A DNA stretch of 64,000 nucleotides from Floccularia luteovirens. Lineage: Eukaryota > Basidiomycota > Agaricomycetes > Agaricales > Squamanitaceae. The notes under the pieces were generated by a model. That model was not told the origin of the DNA and did not search any database. It saw only the letters and a list, made by a program, of their open reading frames with translations. Location of the stretch: NCBI GenBank assembly GCA_009739215.1, contig VSJF01000006.1:1054001-1118000 (forward strand), in the 5' to 3' direction. Both the position numbers and the translations under genes were made by a program. Positions 37,170 through 47,016 of this stretch are shown piece after piece; positions within the stretch are counted from its first letter, which is position 1, and each line of letters starts with the position of its first letter.

Positions 37170-39260
37170 TCAAGCCGCTTGTCTTCCACGAACTACCAAC
37201 CCCCCGTCCCATGTCCCCACGAACCACCCATCTTCCACCAGGGCTTTTCTGATGGCAGGCTTTAGCACGCTTACTTGATTTACGGAATGGGTCCCACGCC
37301 CGGTAATTATCTTGAGAGGTTTCGCTGGCGAATAGGAGAAAGTTATAACAGACGAAAACGGTCTGAAAGTATGTAAAGTGCGTACTCTGGGAAGACCCCT
37401 GATCACGAAGGATTTCTTTCACAATTACTATAGCCTCATAAACAGTTGTTCCATGTACGTCAATGGTATCTTGGTCCGGAGATGTTAGTCTGCGGGCATC
37501 TACTTTGAGTTTGTAGCTGGTTCAAAGAGTGAAATACTTACCGTTTACTTCTAACCATTGCACGAGCAGCACTCAGTGCTTCCTGCCGTGCGAGCTCTTG
37601 AAATTCTCGAGCCTATGATGGCAAATGCTACAGCGATTAATAATGTGAAATAATTCTTAGCATACCCTTTCCGCAAAATAATATGCAACTTCACCCCCTC
37701 TCGTCTTAGCATTGCCTCTTTGCCACATTCTTGTTGCCTCTCTAAGGAGCTCTCTGCGCTTCCGCATGCTCTCGTTCATCCGATACTTAAACTCATCAAG
37801 CTCACCAACATCACCTTTTCCACTACCATTACCGCTTCCTCTAACCTTGATACCATTGACATTCCTAGTGTAAGTTGGAATATAGAGTTCAGGTAGATAT
37901 GAACTACGAGTGGAAAATTTTCGTTGTGGCACTGTTTGCCAATGAAATGGATTTGATTTCGAAGTATTGGAGGATGAAATTTCTACATTCAAAGATGGAG
38001 GGGGACGAATGTCAGGCGGTCCAGATGGAAGATTGGGGTTGTGATGCAAAACATCGTCCTTCGGTCGAATAAGAGGAGGATTTAAAGTTTTTGTCGAAGG
38101 AGAATGGTATACACCCATATTAAAATACCCATTGGTAAAATCGGTCTCTAGTCCCCTTAGTAGATTTATGAGATCCAACGCGTCATTTTCACGACCTAGT
38201 GTTGCTTTGACTGCGAGTTCAGCATCTGAAAATAAGTGGGATTTCTGTTCGCTACTGAGGGTTTCGTGTTCAGGTAAGAGGAGGTCGAGCAAGTTGAACA
38301 AGACCGTAATGTATTCATCTGAAAGGACATTCTTTTGTTCTGCTATGATTGCTTCTATAGCAGCAACCAGGGCATGGTAAGGGGTGGGATGCGTAGGTGA
38401 ATGAAAATAGGACTGGAAATAAGAGGGGGGATGCGGTGGCAATAACATAGCAGCATGGGAAGAGATGGATGACAATTGAGTCCAAGGATCAATAGAAGGC
38501 GGGGGAATGCAAGAAGTTGGTCGTATGTTGGAAGATCGATCTGGCTGTTGTCGCCGATGAACATCCCCAAGAACATATTTCTCCGAACGGATTTCTCTCC
38601 CTTTCCCCGGGGCCTTAGAATGTTTTGGTCTCTTCTTCTTCTCGACGGTCTCCCACGACAGCTCTTCATCATGTACATTACCGTCGGGACTACCTATGTC
38701 AAGCGCATCCAAGCCCCTTTCCTCGAGTTCTCTGATACATTCTTCGGACAAAATTCCTGCTATGATTTCCCACATATCCACCTCGCCTACTCCATTCGCA
38801 TCAGCAAGGGCTGAGCTAAGTATCTCGGTAGGTATGTGAGGCATAGAGGCTTGCAAGAATCCCAAAGGAGAGCTGAAAAATTCTCGGGATGTCCCATTTT
38901 GGTTGGAACTAATGGAAGTAGCTGAGGGAGTCGTGTATTTGGAAAATCCGAGGCTACTGCTATTTTCTTCGGATGCTGAAGTTGCTTGAAGCGCATCAGA
39001 AAGTTGAGATTCATCTGACTGCGCTTGTTCAGCAAGTTCTTGTAAGGTTGTCCGGAGGTTATTTACTTCAGCCCGGGACGGTGATGCAGTCGAGCCTTCA
39101 CTAGTATCGAAATCTAAGTCAGCTAACAAAGCCGCCAAGAGCGAAGAGTCTAAAGGAGGACAGAACTCTTTCTGTGGCCAAAATGGATCAGGTAACCCCC
39201 GGGCAGGCAGAGTTTATGAGTCACCTGTAAAACGTCGAAGAGCAAGGTTTGTGAGCTCAT
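37170..39260 (-). CDS. DUF1771-Smr domain protein (CUE2/N4BP2-like)
   Basis: ATG at 39260-39258 gives MSSQTLLFDVLQ; a 52-nt intron (ending ccacag) joins to KEFCPPLDSSLLAALLADLD. The first two thirds are mostly disordered with a possible CUE-like helix set (PTEILSSALADANGVGEVDM, IIAGILSEECIRELEERGLD). The DUF1771 block is RKRRELLREATRMWQRGNAK and YYFAERV joined to AREFQELARQEALSAARAMV. The Smr domain follows: TIDVHGTTVYEAIVIVKEIL, LKIITGRGTHSVNQVSVLKP and GLVVRGRQAA at the end. Smr domains are endonucleases; yeast Cue2 cleaves mRNA at collided ribosomes in no-go decay. DxH (IDVHG) and GRGTHS motifs are present. About four introns. Confidence 0.88.
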
Positions 39261-39563
39261 AACAAAATGATTGTCAAGTCAATCAATATATATATGGTAG
39301 TTTGTGAAAGATACAGACAATTGCCTAGGTTATATGGTGTCAAAAGCCCAGAAGAAGGCGTTATACGATGGGCAGGAAGTAAGATGTAGACAAGACAATG
39401 GTTTGGCTAATAATTCTGAATCAGATAAATGGGTCACATGACCATGCGTTCACAACGACCCTCAGTCCACAGCATCGCATCCATCTCCAAGCGACAAACA
39501 CCCTGTTCCATTCTCTATAATCTTTGCTGTATTTTTTTGCTTGCACATATTCTCAAGGATACA
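39261..39563. promoter_or_regulatory. Divergent promoter Smr gene / UPF0357 gene
   Basis: 303 bp between start codons. It contains a TCACATGACC motif near 39,433. Promoter role inferred from position. Confidence 0.4.
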
Positions 39564-40105
39564 ATGCTGTTCTACCTGTCCATAGCGGCCACAATGCTCA
39601 TGTTGGGCATGTGTAGGTTTTCTTATTGACTCTCTCTGAGAATTCAGGCTCACGATTTTGAAGTGACCCACCGCTATCGCTCTCTCCTCATTCCCCACGT
39701 TCCACAGCGTGTCAAGTCTATGTTTCCGAAACTCAGCAACTATACTCCTCTGGCTACCTTTTCAGATCAAGCCAATGCTGGCCTATCATCATCCCAATTT
39801 GATATCGAAGCTAATATCCGCGACGGTGACTCGCGAGCAGGGTTGGACGAGCGCGGTACCCAAGAAGTTCTAGAAATCATGCGTAGAGAACACTTGAAGT
39901 GCTTTACTTTTACTTTCCATGTCATATAGGTCATTGACTTGGATTGCAGTTTTGATCAAGCAAGACTTATGAGACACAACCGCATTCTTGCACACAATGG
40001 TATAGATCCTACGGGCAAGTGGTCATTTTATTCTTCTTGTTCAATGCTTTTTTAACTTTCTGAGCAGGCATGCCTATGGACTCTAAGGCTATCACTCGAC
40101 TTTGA
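39564..40105 (+). CDS. UPF0357 single-pass membrane protein
   Basis: MLFYLSIAATMLMLGM is a short membrane segment, followed after an intron by THRYRSLLIPHVPQRVKS, NAGLSSSQFDIEANIRDGDS, RAGLDERGTQEVLEIMRREH, then FDQARLMRHNRILAHNGIDP and TGMPMDSKAITRL. The FDIxANIxxGDSRAGLD block and the FDxARxxxxxRxxAxxGIxPxGxPxD ending are hallmarks of the fungal UPF0357 family (yeast YCL012C), whose function is unknown. Three introns. The third (40,015-40,067) starts with gcaagt; the canonical GT alternative four bases later would replace the conserved GMPMDSK ending. Length about 120 aa is normal. Confidence 0.85.
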
Positions 40106-41623
40106 CCACTCTATCGTCTTCCGCTATTATGTAGTACGGAAGGAGCATTTTCTATGTTTCCTTCACTGTCGATCCTTTATACCACCTGTCAATTTCTTTC
40201 CCGCGCTTAGCATATGTCTGCTTATTGTTTTCTCGTTGTATGCAGTTCCAGGCATCTTTCCATGGATCATCCGACTGCACGGTTTACTCGCTCCCGGCTC
40301 AACTCAGTTGTGTACATCTACACACTACCACACTATATTGTACTTATTATTACATCTACATGTGCTTCATCTATCCTTCAGGGTTCGCTTCTCCGTGCTA
40401 ATGACCCTTAACTCATAACTGTTCATATTCCTTAACCTACCTCTAACTTCATGCCACGATGCAGGCGACAAAGTGCATTGGTTTGAAGTATCGGGTTGCA
40501 CGTGTTAAGTGGCTTTCACGTCTTGAATGTGGATCTATGATCCCAGTACTTTATGCAAAGCTGGGACGAATACCTTAATGGTAGTATCCACCCACATGGA
40601 AACACTTGCGTTTGTTTGGCATCAAAAAACTTCAAAGACCTATCATTCCTAGGATGTCTCCTAGACTGCTACCCATGATGGCACTAACGGTACGTTAGTT
40701 CCGGCAACGACTGACTTGATACTGATTTCGCGCAATCACTTCTCATAGAAAGGGGTTGGCAACATATTTGAAGACCACTTTGGAGCCTATCAAGTAGACT
40801 TCTACACCCCAGGTTACACGCGCTATCTAAGGACCAGCCCACTAACAATCTCTAAGGGTCACACGGTCTGAATACAGCTGAAAATACGCCGGCCCCGTGG
40901 ACCTACTTCCGCATTTTATATCTTATTTTCATGATAAAAAAGATGTCTCACGGATGCGGACATGTTAAATCTAAAATCTATATATGTTCTCCACGCGGAT
41001 TCGAAATGTTTCCTTATCACGAAACTTAAGTTATCTCATTCGAGTTCAAATCGCAGGTGTGAAGATTGGTGCTATGTCTGCACGTTGTCATCAGTTTTGA
41101 TAACGGAGACGGCGAGTTCACGCTGCTCCTGACTTGAATACTCGGCCGCAATATACCGAGGCTGTAACTCAGCCAAAGAAATCAGGAAACTGTGAGAGGT
41201 TGTCTCTTCTTTAGGTTGACCTTGTACACGATCGTACAGTTGCACGAGGCGACCACCGTCTCCGACAGATATACAATGTCAGTAATTATGATTAATCATC
41301 CACCCCAACGTGAACTTATCACCCCATCCAGATTTAGATGCAGCACAACTGGTGTCAGCCTATACACTGTCATGCACGTCCCAAATACGGGTGAATGTGT
41401 GTGAATCCAATCAACAAATCACTGACTATGTGCTTTGAAAATCACTTGAATCATTCCACAACAATTTCTCACCAGAGATAATCATCAACTATTACACGCA
41501 TTTCGGATAGGATTGACTATTTTTCTAGCTTAGCTGGATATGTACTTGCTGATACATACTCTTCCTTTGGGTAGCGATATGTAGGGAAGAAATGGGGACG
41601 GTCAGTAGGAATCTGTTGATGCT

Positions 41624-42068
41624 ATGTATGATACGACCACCGAAATATCTGCGAATGGTGATTCGGGAGAGTACCAAAATTTTTTTTGGGGAGACGACCA
41701 GCATTACAGCCAGCAGATGAAAAATAGTCATGTCCTCTCAAGTAATGGTATTGTATTTCAATCCGAAAATATTGATTTACGCAATTATCCTCATCAATTC
41801 ATCTTATAACCAGCTATTACTAAACTGCGTCTGAGTCTCTGAAAGCCCGCTTGGAAAATTGGTATGTCGGCTCGACAGAATTATCGCAAGGGAACAGCCC
41901 TGGACGTTTAAAGTGGTAGCGAAAGGGAGTTGTGCTGTTTTTAGACCGCTTGAACGAGACACAACAGACCTAATTTGGGAGCTCAAATATGACCGTTCGA
42001 TATTCCATGTGGGTAACCCTGAAACATTTATCTCCTATACACCGCATGTAGAAAGCTCTGATATATGA
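41624..42068 (+). CDS. Weak candidate: small hypothetical protein or gene relic
   Basis: Two neighbouring open frames (41,624-41,809 and 41,859-42,068) could be exons of one small gene. The second encodes EQPWTFKVVAKGSCAVFRPL followed by IWELKYDRSIFHVGNPETFI, which has the look of a family of Agaricomycete proteins of unknown function that carry PWTxKVxxKGxxAVFxP and WExxYD motifs. I recall this pattern but cannot check it. The first frame has no motif, and no clean splice joins the two. It may be a degraded copy. Confidence 0.3.
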
Positions 42069-42399
42069 TACGCCGCGAACTTTCTTACATCTGATGTATG
42101 GCATTCCAGATCCGGTAGGATACACAAAGCCATAGCATAACTCCACTCTTACATCAAACACACCCTTTCTCTTCATGAGCACAAGCACAAGCTTTTATCC
42201 GAGTCGTAGTGCTAGAATATATAGATATACTCGTGTACAATAATATCTTGCGCGCGATATCCCAAGGAGATAGATCGTGCCGGTAAGAACGCCCAAAACA
42301 TGGCTGGGCCTCGTGTACAGCCCAAAATCCTCCACTTGCATTGTTGTTGTGGTCATAGCCTAATGGGCATGTAAGTACCCACTCAGCGTTTCATGACTT

Positions 42400-42441
42400 G
42401 TTCACGGCACACACTAAATAGTTCACGGCACACACTAAATA
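42400..42441. repeat. Perfect 21-bp tandem duplication
   Basis: Two identical adjacent units starting gttcacggcacac and ending ctaaata, at 42,400-42,420 and 42,421-42,441, within the gene-poor block. Confidence 0.95.
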
Positions 42442-42837
42442 GCACACGCGCCAGTGTTTGCTAACTTCTAAAACGCCAAACGCACCATATTGTTGGCTCG
42501 TGGTGATCGCCATCCTTCAGCTGGGGATGTAATACATATATATGGAACACTAATGACGGAGAAGCTGCTGTCGCACTATGGCTGTGTGATTATTTTGTGG
42601 CTTGAGCTCCTTGCTTCTGTTTCCATGCACCAATCTGTTTTGAAGTCACTGAAAGGATGCGCAGTTCCCCCATCTGCAGCGATGTCAACTTATCTCTCCC
42701 GATTGATCGTTGAACTGATGAACTGATAAATTATTATTTTTACGAATTTGCGGCACACTCGGGTTCATCTCCGGACACCACACCTCCGTACCGGCCTTTA
42801 TTAATTGATTGGCCGGCAGCAACCCCAGGTTTAAGAC

Positions 42838-42860
42838 ATGATGCATGATGCATGACCATG
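42838..42860. repeat. ATGCATG-type short repeat
   Basis: Overlapping copies of catgatgcatgatgcatg, locally palindromic (atgcat). No function evident. Confidence 0.6.
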
Positions 42861-44489
42861 TCACAGGTTTGCGCGCCGTACCGTATGTAGTTAACTCAGA
42901 AAAGTCAGGTCTCTATTACCACCTGCCGGGTTCCGTTGTATGCGGAGATACCTTTCTTAGTTCATATTAAAACATTTGAAGTCCCATGTAAGACTCTTTA
43001 GTCACTCTATGGACACTTTTACTTCCTCAATTCTTCCATGAACGAGGTTTCAAAATGCTTCATGCATCAATTCTCAACTCCATTCAAAGTAACATCATGG
43101 GGTTCATCTGCATCTGAGGTAGGGATCACCAACGATCACAAGACAAGCCTTGTCCCATTCACTTATGTCCGATTCAACTGATCCCAGCAAATGGAGAGGC
43201 AGAATTCACATCTCCATGCTTTGACTCTAAACTCTACCTTGTCAAGCTTCGATGTCAAGTGGACGGTTTCGCTCATTGATCGACAACTTTGGCTAGCTCT
43301 TGATCGAGCCTGCATACTTGTTCCTCATGTAGAGGCAACCAGAGACATTTTGATTTTAGAGGACCATTGAACTCTCTTCATAAGCGAGCGCAACACCCAA
43401 ATTAAAGGTCAGCATCTGTGTGGGACTGCCTCGTTCGCTCTACTGTTCCATATAGACAAAACTCTATTCCCAACCCATCAACCGGCTCGCATTCGCCGAT
43501 TACACCCAGCACCATCCAGGGAACTGTCATCGCTACATTCCTCGACGCGGTATCCTGCAGGGAGCGGCGTCATGTGCTAATCAGTTGACTCAAACCATTC
43601 TTGCATTGATCTGAATGACTTGTTTTCATTGGCGTCTAGTAGACAGATAAGAATACAACAAAGAATATGTTGCAACATTGCGGTATCGAAGATTCGAAAT
43701 GAAGAAGGGTGCAATACAGTGGGGCTTGCATTGGTACACGATTCAAACGTGGGAGAGTGTGAGTTATAGAGTTGCACTTGTCCGATTGAAAACAGAATGT
43801 GAGACAATTTGTGAGGCAGTATCTAAGGGCCCATCACGAATATAAAGAACCACATTGGAGGAGAGGCAAGATGTAGTGTTGTTTGCGTGCAAGAACAGAA
43901 CAAAGAGATAGTTATCACTGTGTGTAGGATAACCTAACAACGTAAAAAGTCAGATATCAAGTCTCAGGCCTAGCAACTGGGAGTTGGTGATTCAAAAGAA
44001 GGTCATACGATATCAACTAAGTCAAAGAAATGATAGATCACAAACCTGATGACTACCAGAACTAGAGTCCGTGCGAACTTACTTAGCTGTTCCCAAAAGC
44101 AATAGCGAGTATGTCTGGTAACCATCATGTTGATGACAATGATTTATGGCACAAGATAAGGGCGAGGAAAGGAGATAAGACTTTAATGATCGGTGTGGCA
44201 TGATCAGGATCAAGGTATACAGACACAGTCCGAGATGAGAACACGAGATGAAAACAGGAATACTCCAGCACGTCGCACAGCCGTGAGGCCATATTGGGGA
44301 AATTCGACTAAAATTTGGTTTGGGAGCAACAACACACCAGGAAACAGAGACATGGGATTTGAGAAGTGAAAGCCTGTGTAGGGTTTGTTAGGTTAACGTT
44401 CAAGATATAACCTCAAAGCTGATCGGAGAGAAGCACACCAAATCAACAGAGCAGAGAAAGAGAAAACAGGTCATATGAAGCCATTTACT

Positions 44490-46834
44490 TCAGTCCACAT
44501 CCCAAGTCGGTGTGTTTCTTGGCTTGAGGAGTAGCTCATCATCTTTTCCATCATCGTCATCTTCGCGGATGTCAAAAACGTACATGCGAGTTTCTTTCTT
44601 TCGATTTTTACTTGATCCTTTTTCTTGATTTATACCAGTAGAAATTTGATTCGTCAGTGCGCGATTCGACTTTGTATTCTTTCGCGCATGTCTCTCCGCA
44701 TCTTTGCCTTTTTCCAGACTTCTGCAATCGTTGCTTCTTTGGGCATATTTTTGAGTTGGGGGTGATGGTGGCTCCTCCACAACTGACCATGTAAAAGTCC
44801 CAATGTTTAGCGGGTCTGTGGAAGGGGAGAAAGTGGAATCGGCGTCCTCAGCATCGTCATATAAATTTGGATGAGCATCATATTCTTCACTGCATGCAGC
44901 GTTGAATACAGAATTTATGTCTTTGCTGATGTTGTCTGAACCAGGTAGAGCAAATACAGATGTAGCGGTGGACAGGATGCTTCCAGAGCTAACGCGTGTC
45001 GCAGTAATGGTCCCGCTCCTGACACGAGAGGCTATAATGGTCCCGCTTCGTGAACGTGTTGTTGTAATTGTTCCACTACGAGTTCTGGCCACTAAGACAG
45101 TCTTCGCTGATGTTATTGATCCGCTACGTGCCCTTGGCGCAGTGATCGTACCACTACGCGAACGGACCGCTTTATTGCTGCGTATCCTGTTCGCTGTCAC
45201 AGCAGTGACGGGCTCATCACGCGATCTATTATTAGTCTTATCCCTCTTTGGTGGAGACTCGACGCAAACACATTTTCCCCCGATGTCCACAACCTCACAA
45301 TGGACTAAGATGTCGCAGAGGTTGGAGTTCTGATGAATAAGAAGAGCTAGTAGCCGACATACCAGATCTTCCACAGCCACAATCACCATTGTTGCGGTTA
45401 TGCCGCGCTTCTAAGCCGTCAAGGATATTCCCAAAACCGTATTTATCTACATTTTCATTGCTGAGGTTGTTTTGATCCACTATCGCTTCCTGGCTGACAA
45501 TCTCTCTAGCTTCGTTATCATGTGGATTCTTCAATCGGTTGGTTGGTGGGGAGATCAAACTGTCAGTTATCCACGTCGAATGGACGGTGCCAGAAGTGCC
45601 CTCTTTCTGCGTGGATACACATCCTGCAGAGGCGCAGGCCATGGATAGACGGGGGGAAATCGAGCGAGAGACAGCAAAGGGGGAGGCAGGTAACGAGACA
45701 CTTTTACCTCTCGTTCTCCGAACAGGGCTTATATCACCCAAGCTAAGCCCAAGTTCTATAGGTTTTCTATTAGCTTTGTCCCTACCTATAGTGTGTGTGC
45801 ATCGGCTAGGCGTTGAGATTGCGCGAGCGTCATTTCCAAAAGATGCAGAGGGTAGTTTCCGTATACCTTTGGAGACGATGAAGTGAATACACATCGGAGA
45901 ATATCTTCTGCTCACTTATATCACATATACTATCTTCACCATCAAGTGACTGGTACATAGAGAGCTGCGATGGAGGTCGGTTGAAGTCAATGCCGCCCAG
46001 AGAGGAAGATAAAAAGTCTGAATCCAAATTGAAACTACAATCCGAATCCTGGATGTTCATATATGCGCAGCTGGGTTGGGTATATGCGCTACCAAGCAAT
46101 TTTTGGGTACATGCCAGATTAGGAGACACATGTTTTGGGGGTGCTAGATGGGAAACTTGATGCATAAACCACATTGTATTAGGACGGGAAGCGCTGGGTG
46201 CCGAGGGCCGTCTGGTGGCTATGGAGGCTGGTTGTTCCTGCACGGGCGATGAGCTGGTGCTCTGGGCCTGAGGGCGGAAAACATCAGAGTGCTTTCCTGG
46301 GATTGTGCTTTTGGTGGGGTCGTTGTCTCTGCCCCCCGAAGCACCCCCTAGATTACCTGCAAGTGGGCTAGAGGAAGATGGGGAGGATGGCCGAGATGTG
46401 AAGGGACTGGCAAGGACTTTGCTGCTAAAATTTTTGCGCTGCACGTAGGACTGAAACTTAGGATGAGCTGCTCCTACTGTGCACAGATTGTTTTCCTTGA
46501 GGCTACGAGAACTAGTGGCCCGCGGGATGGCGGGGGGCGGTGAAGTCGTTGGGCCAGAAGATGCCAACTTGAACGCAAGCGAAGCGGAAAGTTGTGATGG
46601 ATGTGGGGTGTGCAGGGCGGCTGCATGAGATTTCTCCTGGGCTAAGATGGAACTTGAGTGACGTGCGCGTTTAGTCATCCTGCGTACCATCTCCGAACGT
46701 GTCTGAACTTCATCGACGGAGACCGGAGACACGAGAGGTAATTTCAAGATCTGAAGTGACTTACAGTTGAGACCGGCAGGATTGCGACTGCGACGAGCGT
46801 AGGTTAGTGGTCGCTTAGGACGCGACAATGTCAT
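44490..46834 (-). CDS. Large disordered protein with RSGTI decapeptide array
   Basis: ATG at 46834-46832. With two introns (61 nt with donor gtatac near 45,867 and 58 nt with donor gtatgt near 45,364) the spliced frame is 741 aa. The protein is Ser/Arg/Pro-rich and disordered (RPKRPLTYARRSRNPAG at the start, SSSPVQEQPASIATRR in the middle). An array of six RxRSGTI-type units occurs at about residues 500-570. It is followed by an acidic part (SEEYDAHPNLYDDAEDADS), a Lys-rich part and MYVFDIREDDDDGKDDELLL near the end. I do not recognise a domain. The repeat units are basic-directed kinase sites, so it may be a heavily phosphorylated regulatory protein (inference). It is divergent from the SHE10-like gene, start to start 182 bp. 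Confidence 0.7.
44971..45170. repeat. 30-bp period coding minisatellite (RSGTI units)
   Basis: Minus-strand translation gives RSRSGTITAP, RARSGSITSA, RTRSGTITTT, RSRSGTIIAS, RVRSGTITAT and RVSSGSILST. Five of the six steps are 10 residues (30 nt); one step has a six-residue insertion. Third-codon positions differ among units, so the array is old rather than freshly amplified. Confidence 0.9.
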
Positions 46835-47016
46835 GTCGACTGGTAAGTCGATAAAGCTACTATCAGTGTTACACCAATATGATCAATCTCATGTGACGGT
46901 GACATTATCACGTGGTTGGTGGGGCCAAGTTGACGTTGTTGCTAATCGAGAAAGGATCATTGGCACCAACAACGCCTTGACTTTCATTTTCAACGTCCAA
47001 ACCTGCCCTGGCTCGA
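46835..47016. promoter_or_regulatory. Shared divergent promoter RSGTI protein / SHE10-like
   Basis: 182 bp between the start codons used here. It contains CACGTG (46,909-46,914) and a CCAAT (46,872-46,876). An in-frame plus-strand ATG at 46,833 would make a longer SHE10-like protein. Confidence 0.45.

Larger units (their letters stand above)
40106..44489. other. Gene-poor block, 4.4 kb
   Basis: No recognisable gene except a weak candidate at 41,624-42,068. It contains a 21-bp tandem duplication (42,400-42,441) and an atgcatg cluster (42,838-42,860). I saw no long terminal repeat, terminal inverted repeat, reverse transcriptase or transposase motif, nor a tRNA or 5S gene. Stops are frequent in all frames. 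Confidence 0.5.

Noticed and set aside
36873..37265. 130-codon plus-strand frame
   Set aside because: It overlaps the Smr-domain end on the other strand, which is clearly coding.
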